Made by a program: the position numbers and the translations under genes
DNA from: Collinsella sp. TF05-9AC
GTDB lineage: Bacteria > Actinomycetota > Coriobacteriia > Coriobacteriales > Coriobacteriaceae
Length of the DNA: 21,695 bases
Assembly: GCF_003438495.1 (NCBI RefSeq)
Contig: NZ_QSSH01000034.1
Location: 1-21,695 of the forward strand
Reading direction: 5' to 3'
The notes under the pieces: model-generated
What the model was told of the DNA's origin: nothing
Seen by the model: the letters and a program-made list of their open reading frames with translations, nothing else
The model's database searches: none
Part shown: one piece after another, positions 1 to 11,520 of the stretch
Layout: every line of letters starts with the position of its first letter
How positions within the stretch are numbered: position 1 is the stretch's first letter

Positions 1-31
1 TCCGCCTCCCGCCCCGGCCGGACAGGTCACA

Positions 32-3346
<3,315 letters not shown>

Positions 3347-3366
3347 GTTTAAAACCTCCTAGAGAG

Positions 3367-3394
3367 GCTGACTCAATGTTTTGGAAAAGTCAGC
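3367..3394. repeat. 7-bp inverted repeat in the carA-carB gap
   Basis: The arms GCTGACT (3367-3373) and AGTCAGC (3388-3394) are perfectly complementary and are separated by 14 bases. The repeat starts about 7 bases upstream of the carB Shine-Dalgarno on the minus strand. It could form a weak intercistronic hairpin. There is no T-run, so it is not an intrinsic terminator. Confidence 0.4.
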
Positions 3395-3444
3395 GAGGGT
3401 GCAGCTGGTGCATCAGGTTGCCGTGATGCGAGGGCGCGCTGGGC

Positions 3445-4950
3445 TTATGCCCGCGCGTCCGAAGCAGAGCGGCAAGATGATGTGCCAGATGCAGCCGCAG
3501 CGTCGACCGGTCCGCCGTTCGGTAGAACGGCGGAACCATCGTCGGCGAAATTCCAGCCAGCCAGGCGGTCCTTCGCGGTGTCGATGTCCAGGTAGTTCTC
3601 CTCGCCGTCCATGAGTCGCGTAAAGGCGGTAAAGAGATAGTGAGCATCGGTGGGGCCAGGCGAGGCCTCGGGGTGGTACTGGACCGAGAAGCACGGGGCG
3701 TCGAGCAGCTGGATGCCCTCGGCGGTGCCGTCGTTGAGGTTCACGTGCGTCAGGCGAATGCGGCCAAAGCGCTCGTTCATCACGACCGGCGCGATTCCGC
3801 GGCGCACCCAGACGCGCAGATCTCCATCGGCCGCATGCTCGGTCTCGCCGCCGGAAAGCTCGGGGACAAGCTTGCCCAGGCTGGGGAACAGCAGGCCAAA
3901 GCCATGGTTTTGCGCGGTAATCTCCACGCGACGGCTTACCAGGTTCACGACCGGCTGGTTGCCACCGCGGTGACCGAATTTAAGCTTTTCCATCTGGGCG
4001 CCGCAGGCCAGGCTGATCATCTGATGGCCCAGGCAAATGCCAAAGACCGGCACCTTGCCGATCAGCTGCTGCACCTGCTCGTAGGTCTCCACCACGGCGT
4101 CGGGGTCGCCGGGGCCATTGGACAAAAAGACGCCGTCGGGATTCATGTCGAGCACCTCACTCGCGGGCGTGTCCCACGGCACGACGGTAAGGTCGCAGCC
4201 GGCGCGGACCAGCCCCTCCAGAATGCCGCGCTTCACACCGCAGTCGTAGGCGACCACTTTGTGACGGGCAGGAGCGGCAACCGCAAGCGCAAAGTCATGC
4301 GTGGCAGGCAGGTCGGCGGCCACAAACTCGTGAGGTACGGGGCAGCTTACGGTCTTGACCAGGTTCTCGCCTACCAGCGTGGGCGCTGCGGCCAGACGCT
4401 CGGCAAGCTCGTCGACGTCGAAGATCTCGGTCGAGATAATGCCCATCTTGGAACCATTGTCGCGCAGATGGCGCACCAGGGCGCGGGTGTCGACACCTTC
4501 GATAGCGACGATGCCGTGAGCGCGCAGGTACTCCGGCACGCTGACGGCCGAGCGCCAGTTAGAAGGCGTGGCGCACATGTCGCGAACGATCATGCCGCGC
4601 ATAGCCGGAGCGCTCGCAGGGCGCACGTCGTCGCCGGGGAAGGCCGACTGGACGTCGGTCTCGTCGATACCGTAGTTGCCGATCTGCGGATAGGTCATGG
4701 TTACGATTTGGCCGGCATAACTCGGGTCGGTCATGACCTCAAAGTAGCCCTCGAGCGAGGTGTTGAAGCAGACTTCGCCGGTCGCGGTGCCCGCGGCGCC
4801 GCATGCACGTCCATAAAAAATGGTCCCATCCTCAAGATACAGGATGCAGGGACCGCAGGTGCCCTTGCTGGTTTTGGCCAGCATGCGCTGGCAAAGCTCG
4901 CTGGGCGCGAAGGTGCGGGCGGCAGCGCCCGCGGTATGGTTGTTCGCCAT
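3445..4950 (-). CDS. carA: Carbamoyl-phosphate synthase small (glutaminase) subunit, extended form
   Basis: This is the glutamine amidotransferase subunit that feeds ammonia to CarB. The N-terminal CPSase small-chain domain (about residues 35-175: LYLEDGTIFYG, TGEVCFNTSLEGYFE, DPSYAGQIV) is followed by a class I glutaminase domain. That domain has the SNGPGDP loop, the nucleophile in FGICLGHQ (Cys306) and the HPEASPGP motif (His426, Glu428). At 501 residues it is much longer than the usual ~360-390. The excess is a ~30-residue N-terminal lead, an insertion after QNHGF (about 352-395), and a ~55-residue C-terminal tail that is Ala/Ser-rich at its end. I chose the start at 4950 because AAGGAG lies four bases upstream. 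A longer reading frame begins seven codons earlier but would place its start inside the leader hairpin and without a Shine-Dalgarno. All catalytic residues are intact. Confidence 0.97.
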   Translation of the reverse strand: MANNHTAGAAARTFAPSELCQRMLAKTSKGTCGPCILYLEDGTIFYGRACGAAGTATGEVCFNTSLEGYFEVMTDPSYAGQIVTMTYPQIGNYGIDETDVQSAFPGDDVRPASAPAMRGMIVRDMCATPSNWRSAVSVPEYLRAHGIVAIEGVDTRALVRHLRDNGSKMGIISTEIFDVDELAERLAAAPTLVGENLVKTVSCPVPHEFVAADLPATHDFALAVAAPARHKVVAYDCGVKRGILEGLVRAGCDLTVVPWDTPASEVLDMNPDGVFLSNGPGDPDAVVETYEQVQQLIGKVPVFGICLGHQMISLACGAQMEKLKFGHRGGNQPVVNLVSRRVEITAQNHGFGLLFPSLGKLVPELSGGETEHAADGDLRVWVRRGIAPVVMNERFGRIRLTHVNLNDGTAEGIQLLDAPCFSVQYHPEASPGPTDAHYLFTAFTRLMDGEENYLDIDTAKDRLAGWNFADDGSAVLPNGGPVDAAAASGTSSCRSASDARA

Positions 4951-4961
4951 AATTCTCCTTC

Positions 4962-5019
4962 CCGGTCTCACAGGACCGGCTTAAAGGTGTGTAGTTAGGC
5001 CTCGCGGTATTGTAACCGC
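4962..5019 (-). promoter_or_regulatory. carA leader with two short hairpins
   Basis: The untranslated region ahead of carA holds two perfect inverted repeats. CCGGTC / GACCGG (4962-4967 and 4974-4979, 6-base loop) ends one base from the carA Shine-Dalgarno. GCGGT / ACCGC (5004-5008 and 5015-5019) lies farther upstream. The first could occlude ribosome binding. Control of carAB by pyrimidines or arginine is common, but I see no known riboswitch or PyrR motif, so the regulatory role is inference. Confidence 0.35.
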
Positions 5020-5071
5020 AAGTATGCCTCATGGCGTTAATTTCATTGAAATGTTTACGAAATGATAATTA

Positions 5072-5085
5072 TGACTTTCTATGCA
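5072..5085 (-). promoter_or_regulatory. Possible ArgR (ARG-box-like) operator upstream of carA
   Basis: On the minus strand TGCATAGAAAGTCA matches 11 of 14 positions of the palindromic ARG-box core TGAATWWWWATTCA. It sits in the AT-rich stretch about 120 bases upstream of the carA start, where a promoter-proximal operator could lie. Only a single box is visible, whereas ArgR usually binds paired boxes, and no ArgR gene is in the window. The call is tentative. Confidence 0.2.
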
Positions 5086-5111
5086 TAATGATTTTTGAAT
5101 CCCCGTCCCAG

Positions 5112-5152
5112 AAAAATCATCCCGCGTGGTCACTTGGCTCACGCGGGATGAT
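5112..5152 (-). terminator. Rho-independent terminator of the ABC transporter operon
   Basis: A perfect 13-bp stem (5116-5128 with 5140-5152) with an 11-base loop is followed on the minus strand by a run of T. It begins 7 bases past the stop of the 321-residue membrane protein gene. It cleanly separates that operon from carAB. Confidence 0.9.
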
Positions 5153-5158
5153 GGCGTC

Positions 5159-6124
5159 TTATTTTTTCTTGTCCTGCTCCAGCAGTTCGGACGGTGAGCG
5201 ATCGGGCTTGCCGCCGCGGAAAATCTCGCGGCCATGCAGACGATGCTCCAGGTCACGTTCGGCCTTTTCCTCGTCAATCTTGGTCTGGCTCACCACCGGG
5301 TCCTCAATCAACGACGACACCGAGTTCACCTGCTTCTGAATGCGCTCGGCGATGGTGTCATCCATACTCACGATGCGCATCTTCCAGTCGATACTCGTGG
5401 CGTTGGATGAGCTCTTGGTCCACACGAACGTCAAAATGGCGCTCTGGTGGCCCCGCGCGGGGAACATGCCAAAGAAGGAATCGTGCTGAATGTTGCTATC
5501 CTCGTCGATATAGGCGTGAACGTTATACACCACGCGGTCGATCTTATCGTTGAGCAGCGCGTTGGTCGCAAGCGCCGCGGCCTGGATCTGCCCGTTGGAC
5601 AGCAGCTCGAGCTCGTTGGCAGACGATGTGTCCAACACCGTCACCTCGACCGTGCCCGTACGCTCATCGGCTTCATCGACGGTAAAGTCGAGCGGGAACT
5701 GCGTAAAGCCGTTGCCCCACTCAAGGCCGCCCTTCAGCGCCGTCGAAACGGTATCGACCGAAACGCTCTCGGACAGGTTGGCGGTATTCAGGCGACGCAT
5801 CACGCCGTAGCCAATCTGCATGCCCACGATCAGCACCAAGATGCCGATAACCACGGCCATGGCAGTCTTCGTAATGGTATGGCTCACCTGCGAACCCGAA
5901 GGATCGTCCTCGGACAGCGGGTCGATATGTTTTGCCTGGCTCGCGCGGTCCTCGCTGCGCAGCTGCGCTAGCGCCGCTTTGTCACCGCGCTTGGCCGCAG
6001 CCTCCTTCTCACGCATGCGCTCGGTACGCTTTTTGGCGAGCGTGGGATCCAAGACGCCGGATGCATCGATTTCGGAGAATAACTCCGTCACTTCTTCCGG
6101 AGTCAAAGGGTTCTTGTCAGCCAT
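5159..6124 (-). CDS. Single-pass membrane protein of unknown function
   Basis: I do not recognise this 321-residue protein. The first ~85 residues are highly charged and probably cytoplasmic, with a Lys/Arg/Glu/Ala-rich, likely helical stretch at 28-65. One hydrophobic segment (about 87-108, AMAVVIGILVLIVGMQIGYGVM) would anchor it. The remaining ~210 residues look like a folded, largely soluble domain with alternating strands (TGTVEVTVLD, SAILTFVWTK, IDWKMRIVSM), and the last ~45 residues are charged and Lys-rich. There is no cleavable signal peptide. A Shine-Dalgarno-like GGAAG precedes the ATG. The gene follows the ABC transporter by 19 bases and ends at a strong terminator, so the two form an operon. 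A role as an accessory or partner of the exporter is a guess from context only. Confidence 0.85.
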   Translation of the reverse strand: MADKNPLTPEEVTELFSEIDASGVLDPTLAKKRTERMREKEAAAKRGDKAALAQLRSEDRASQAKHIDPLSEDDPSGSQVSHTITKTAMAVVIGILVLIVGMQIGYGVMRRLNTANLSESVSVDTVSTALKGGLEWGNGFTQFPLDFTVDEADERTGTVEVTVLDTSSANELELLSNGQIQAAALATNALLNDKIDRVVYNVHAYIDEDSNIQHDSFFGMFPARGHQSAILTFVWTKSSSNATSIDWKMRIVSMDDTIAERIQKQVNSVSSLIEDPVVSQTKIDEEKAERDLEHRLHGREIFRGGKPDRSPSELLEQDKKK

Positions 6125-6143
6125 AAACTTCCTGTCATATCAA

Positions 6144-7916
6144 TCAGTCGAGCTCGTGCGCACGCGCACCTTCGAACTGCATTCGATAGTAACGGGCATA
6201 GGTGCCGCCACGGGCGAGAAGCTCCTCGTGCGTGCCACGCTCCACAACGCGACCATGCTCAACGGTCGCAATCTCATCGGCATGCTTAATGGTCGAAAGA
6301 CGGTGGGCGATAATAATCGTGGTGCGGCCGCGTGCCAGCTCTTCGAGTGACTCCTGCACCGCCTCCTCGCTCTCGTTATCCAAAGCACTCGTCGCCTCGT
6401 CCAAAATCAGGATCTTGGGGTTCTTGAGAAACACACGCGCGATGGCAACGCGCTGCTTCTGTCCGCCCGAAAGACGGCTGCCGCGCTCGCCCACCACGGT
6501 GTCGTAGCCCTGCGGAAGCGACTCGATAAAGGCATCGATGTTGGCGCGACGGGCGGCCTCGGCGATCTCTTCTGCCGTGGCGCCCGGCTTGCCGTAGGCG
6601 ATGTTCTCGCCAATCGTACCGTCAAATAGATAGACATCCTGCTGCACCAGGCCGATGGCGCGGCGCAGGCTCTGCTGCGTCACATCGCGCACGTCCTGAC
6701 CGTCGATGCTAATGGATCCGGTAGCCACGTCATAAAAGCGCGGCAGCAGCGAACAGGTTGTGGACTTGCCGCCGCCCGAAGGGCCAACCAAAGCGATGGT
6801 CTGCCCGGGCTTGATGGACAGGTCCATATGGTCGATAACGGGACGCTCGTCGGCATAGCCCTCGCCCAGCTCGACATCCTCGTAGTTAAAGCACACGTCG
6901 TGATACTCCACGGCGCCGGCGGTCACCTGCAGATCCGTAGCGCCCGGCTTGTCCTGGATATCCGGCGCCGTCGAGAGCACCTCGTCCATACGCTTAAAGC
7001 CGGCGATAGCCTTCTGATACGTTTCGGCCGAATTGACGAGCGTCTCGAGCGGCGTGCAGAACAGCGAAATATAGAGTGCAAAGGTCGCCATATCGACCGC
7101 CTGCAGCTGTCCCTGGGCGACCAGCCAGCCGCCCAGCAGCACCACGATCACATAGAGCACACCAGAGAGCAGGCCATACGTCGCGGTATAGACGCCCATG
7201 GCGTGATACATGTTCTCCTTGGACGAAAGATAGCGATTGTTGGAGGCGCGGAACTTGGCACGCTCGGTCTCCTCGTTGGCAAAGCTCTTGACCACGCGCA
7301 TGCCCGCCAGCGAATCCTGCAGCTGCGCATTGATGCCGCTGATCTTTTTGCGGTTGTCGCTAAAGACCTCGCGCATACGCATGTTCTGCCAAAACATGAT
7401 GACCGCAAACGCCGCCGTCACCACGGCCATGGCGAGCGCCAGCACCGGGGCGATGGTAAAGAGGATCACAAACGAGCCGATAATCTCGATACCGCAGATG
7501 ATGATCCACTCGGGTACGTGGTGCGCCGCCTCGCAGATATCGAACAGGTCGTTGACCACGCGGCTCATCATGTCGCCCGAGCTGTTGCGATCGAAGTACG
7601 CAAAGCTAAAGCGCTCATACTGGTCGAACAGGTCCTCGCGCATTTTGGACTCCATACGCGCGCCCATCACGTGACCCCAATAGCTCACAAAATAGCGGCA
7701 GGCGCAGCGGACGGCATACATCAGCACCAAGCCCACCGCGATCATGCCGAGCGCCTGCATAATGGCAGCCTGACCCTGAGTAAACAGCCCACCGGTCAAA
7801 TTGCGCAGGATAATGGGGAACGCCAGGTCAATGGCGGCAAGCACCAGAGCACAAACAGTATCAGCAACAAAAAGCCCCATCTGGGGCTTGTAGTAAGAAA
7901 GAAACCTCTTCAGCAT
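6144..7916 (-). CDS. ABC exporter half-transporter (permease fused to ATPase)
   Basis: This 590-residue protein is a type IV (exporter-type) ABC half-transporter that would act as a dimer in the cytoplasmic membrane. The N-terminal ~310 residues hold about six transmembrane helices. The C-terminal ATPase domain has Walker A GPSGGGKST (378-386), a Q-loop region (LVQQDVYLFDGTIGENIAYG), the signature LSGGQKQR (482-489), Walker B ILILDEATSALD (502-513) and the H-loop histidine in IIAHRLST (His538). All are intact, so it should hydrolyse ATP. The substrate cannot be told: lipids, drugs or peptides are all handled by this family. It is the sole half-transporter here, so a homodimer is expected. GAGGAT precedes the ATG. 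A possible weak promoter (TTGTCC, 17 bases, GATATT) lies in the gap upstream. It is followed by a linked membrane protein gene. Confidence 0.95.
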   Translation of the reverse strand: MLKRFLSYYKPQMGLFVADTVCALVLAAIDLAFPIILRNLTGGLFTQGQAAIMQALGMIAVGLVLMYAVRCACRYFVSYWGHVMGARMESKMREDLFDQYERFSFAYFDRNSSGDMMSRVVNDLFDICEAAHHVPEWIIICGIEIIGSFVILFTIAPVLALAMAVVTAAFAVIMFWQNMRMREVFSDNRKKISGINAQLQDSLAGMRVVKSFANEETERAKFRASNNRYLSSKENMYHAMGVYTATYGLLSGVLYVIVVLLGGWLVAQGQLQAVDMATFALYISLFCTPLETLVNSAETYQKAIAGFKRMDEVLSTAPDIQDKPGATDLQVTAGAVEYHDVCFNYEDVELGEGYADERPVIDHMDLSIKPGQTIALVGPSGGGKSTTCSLLPRFYDVATGSISIDGQDVRDVTQQSLRRAIGLVQQDVYLFDGTIGENIAYGKPGATAEEIAEAARRANIDAFIESLPQGYDTVVGERGSRLSGGQKQRVAIARVFLKNPKILILDEATSALDNESEEAVQESLEELARGRTTIIIAHRLSTIKHADEIATVEHGRVVERGTHEELLARGGTYARYYRMQFEGARAHELD

Positions 7917-7949
7917 GTGATCCTCAAAGAAATATCAGCAACGTAAGGC

Positions 7950-7985
7950 CCTGGGACAAAGCAATCAGTAGTACTTGTCCCAAGG
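7950..7985 (-). repeat. Hairpin between the NUDIX and ABC transporter genes
   Basis: Ten-base arms around TTGGGACAA and TTGTCCCAG, with one G-T wobble, enclose about 15 bases just after the NUDIX stop codon on the minus strand. No T-run follows, so it is at most a weak or factor-dependent terminator, or an mRNA-stabilising hairpin. Confidence 0.4.
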
Positions 7986-7998
7986 CTATCCCCACTCG

Positions 7999-8694
7999 TT
8001 AAAGCTCCGCGCCCCCAAGGCGGTGCGCGATGCTGTCGCAGGCAAGCGCGCCTACGACGGTCTTGGCGTCTTCGATCTTGCCGTCGAGCACGGCGTCGAT
8101 CAGCTCGTGCAGCGGCACCAGGTCCACGTTGACAAACTCGTCATCATCGGGGTTGGGCGCATCAAACTCGAGCTTGGTAGCCAAGTAGATGTGGATGATC
8201 TCATCGCAAAAACCGCAGGACGTGACAATCGACGTCAAAAAGCGAATACGACCAGCCTTAAAGCCCGTCTCCTCATGCAGTTCGCGCTTGGCGCAATCGA
8301 GCGGGTCCTCGCCCGGGTCGAGCTTGCCGGCAGGAATCTCGACCGTCACGCGGTCGATGGCGGTGCGGTACTGACGCACCAGTACGATCTTGCCGCTCTC
8401 GGTCAGTGCCACAACGGCCGCCGCACCCGGATGGCGAACGATATCGCGGGCGCTGCGGTGACCGTTGGGCAGCTCAACCTCAAGACGGTGGACGTCGAGG
8501 ATCTTGCCCTTCCAGGCGCACTCCTCCGAAAGAATCTTCTCGTGCAGCTCGGCATCGTGCGGGTCGTCGTCGCCCAGCACCAGCGCCGGCTCGTCAGCGA
8601 CCTCGCCACCAGGCTCGCCCTCGGCGTGCCCATACATGCGGCTGTCCTCTTCGACGATCTGCGCGTCCACGAGCTCTTCGTTCTTCTCGTCCAT
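7999..8694 (-). CDS. NUDIX hydrolase, ADP-ribose pyrophosphatase type
   Basis: This is probably an ADP-ribose pyrophosphatase, cleaving ADP-ribose to AMP and ribose 5-phosphate as a clean-up enzyme in the cytoplasm. The complete Nudix box runs from residue 123 to 145: the pattern G-x5-E-x7-REL-x-EE-x-G is seen in GKLDPGEDPLDCAKRELHEE followed by TGF. The flanking segments (VLVRQYRTAIDRVTVEIPAG upstream) are typical of the NudF-like subfamily. The first ~50 residues form an acidic, probably disordered extension not usual in the family. The start at 8694 is preferred because GAGAGGA lies about nine bases upstream. The ATG three codons earlier abuts that Shine-Dalgarno and would be too close. 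It follows purD by 21 bases, so it is likely in the same transcript. The exact substrate is inferred. Confidence 0.92.
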   Translation of the reverse strand: MDEKNEELVDAQIVEEDSRMYGHAEGEPGGEVADEPALVLGDDDPHDAELHEKILSEECAWKGKILDVHRLEVELPNGHRSARDIVRHPGAAAVVALTESGKIVLVRQYRTAIDRVTVEIPAGKLDPGEDPLDCAKRELHEETGFKAGRIRFLTSIVTSCGFCDEIIHIYLATKLEFDAPNPDDDEFVNVDLVPLHELIDAVLDGKIEDAKTVVGALACDSIAHRLGGAEL

Positions 8695-8715
8695 CCGTCT
8701 CATTCCTCTCGGATT

Positions 8716-10020
8716 TTAGGCATCCCAGGCGTCGCGGCCGCGCAGCGCGCGCAGGCCGATATCGTGACGCAGGGTCTTGCCCTCAAAATCAATCTTCTCG
8801 CAGGCCTCGTAGGCAAGGTTGCGAGCGTTCTCGAACGTGTCGCCCAGAGCGGTCACGGCAAGCACGCGGCCACCATTGGTCACGAGCTGGCCGTCCACCA
8901 CGGCGGTGCCCGCGTGGTACACGGTCACGTTCTCCATGGCCTCGGCATCGGCGATACCGGTAATGACCTTGCCTTTCTCGTAGCTGCCGGGATAACCCGC
9001 ACTCGTCAGGACAACGGCCACGGCCCACTCGTCACGCCAGTCGAGTTCAATCTGGTCGAGCTCGCAGTTGGCACAAGCCAACATGACCTCGACCAGGTCG
9101 TTCTTAAGGCGCGGCAGAACGACCTGCGTCTCGGGGTCGCCAAAGCGGGCATTGAACTCCAGCACCTTGGGGCCGGCAGGCGTGAGCATAAAGCCGCCGT
9201 ACAGGCAGCCGCGGTAGTCGATACCCTCGGCAGCGAGCTCGGCCACGGTCTGCTCCATGACCTTCACCATGGTGGCGAGCTCCTCATCGGTCACGATGGG
9301 CACCGGGCTGTAGACGCCCATGCCACCGGTGTTGGGGCCCTTGTCGCCCTCGAGCGCACGCTTGTGGTCCTGCGAGGTGGCCATGGGGCGCACGGTCTTG
9401 CCGTCGGTAAAGGCCAGCAGCGAGCACTCGGGACCAACGAGCATCTCCTCGATGACCACGGTATTGCCGGCATCGCCAAAGGTGCCGCCAAAGCACTCGC
9501 GCACGGCCTCCTCGGCCTGATCAAGTTCGGTCGCCACGATAACGCCCTTGCCCGCGGCAAGGCCGTCGGCCTTCACGACCAGCGGGGCGCCCTGCTCGCG
9601 CACGTAGGCGAGAGCCGAAGCCTCGTCGGTAAACGAGCCGTAGGCCGCCGTAGGGATACCGGCGCGCTCCATGAGCTGCTTGGAGAACAGCTTGGAGCCC
9701 TCCATCTGGGCGCCCTCGGCACCCGGGCCAAAGCAGGGAATACCCGCCGCGCGCACGGCGTCGGCCACGCCCGCCACGAGCGGAGCCTCGGGGCCAATTA
9801 CCACAAGTCCGCATCCGTGGCTCTGCGCAAACGCCGCCACGGCCGCAGGATCGCAGTCGTCGAGAACAACGTTCTCGCCGCAGCTCGCGGTGCCGCCGTT
9901 GCCCGGCGCAATGTAGAGCTTGCCGGCGCGCGGTGATGCTGCGAGCTTGGCTGCCAAAGCATGCTCACGGCCGCCGCTGCCCAACAACAGGATGTCGATG
10001 GTTTGAGTGTCCGCCTTCAA
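8716..10020 (-). CDS. purD: Phosphoribosylamine-glycine ligase (GAR synthetase)
   Basis: PurD joins glycine to 5-phosphoribosylamine with ATP, the second step of de novo purine synthesis. The 434-residue product shows the N-terminal [13 protein letters not shown] loop (about 11-23), the ATP-grasp segment [13 protein letters not shown], the loop [22 protein letters not shown], and the metal-binding [11 protein letters not shown], all characteristic. The reading frame stays open to 10188, but the extra 56 codons resemble nothing in the family. A TTG at 10020 has AGGAGG five bases upstream and gives the usual family length, so I take that rare start. The gene lies 118 bases after purA, with a structured leader between them, and 21 bases before the NUDIX gene. 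Confidence 0.96.
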   Translation of the reverse strand: MKADTQTIDILLLGSGGREHALAAKLAASPRAGKLYIAPGNGGTASCGENVVLDDCDPAAVAAFAQSHGCGLVVIGPEAPLVAGVADAVRAAGIPCFGPGAEGAQMEGSKLFSKQLMERAGIPTAAYGSFTDEASALAYVREQGAPLVVKADGLAAGKGVIVATELDQAEEAVRECFGGTFGDAGNTVVIEEMLVGPECSLLAFTDGKTVRPMATSQDHKRALEGDKGPNTGGMGVYSPVPIVTDEELATMVKVMEQTVAELAAEGIDYRGCLYGGFMLTPAGPKVLEFNARFGDPETQVVLPRLKNDLVEVMLACANCELDQIELDWRDEWAVAVVLTSAGYPGSYEKGKVITGIADAEAMENVTVYHAGTAVVDGQLVTNGGRVLAVTALGDTFENARNLAYEACEKIDFEGKTLRHDIGLRALRGRDAWDA

Positions 10021-10060
10021 GGGTGCCTCCTCTATGGATGAACGGCCCGCTCCGCGCGAG

Positions 10061-10116
10061 CCCTTTGCAAGCAAATATACCCCTCGGCCGCCCGCTTGGG
10101 CTGCAAAGGGGTATAT
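10061..10116 (-). promoter_or_regulatory. Two overlapping, mutually exclusive inverted repeats in the purD leader
   Basis: In the purA-purD gap, one perfect 10-bp repeat pairs ATATACCCCT (10075-10084) with AGGGGTATAT (10107-10116). A second perfect 9-bp repeat pairs CCCTTTGCA (10061-10069) with TGCAAAGGG (10102-10110). The two share 10107-10110, so the RNA can form only one at a time. On the minus strand the 10-bp hairpin is followed by TTGCTTGC rather than a clean T-run. This could be a leaky purA terminator or an attenuator-like switch for purD. It does not match the purine riboswitch core that I know. Confidence 0.45.
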
Positions 10117-10138
10117 CGCAATAACCAAATAGTCCCGA

Positions 10139-11434
<1,296 letters not shown>

Positions 11435-11491
11435 TTACATTCATGGACTGTCTACGCGCCACGCCGGCACGCAGAAGCACAAAACATTCCC

Positions 11492-11520
11492 AGTATACCC
11501 GTGCAACGGGCGCCTGTCCT
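11492..11520 (-). promoter_or_regulatory. Sigma-70-type promoter for purA
   Basis: On the minus strand, AGGACA (11515-11520) and TATACT (11492-11497) are separated by exactly 17 bases. The -10 element matches the consensus at five of six positions and is preceded by GGG. The -35 element overlaps the dnaB stop codon. It lies about 66 bases upstream of the purA start, so purA need not depend on readthrough from dnaB. Confidence 0.55.
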
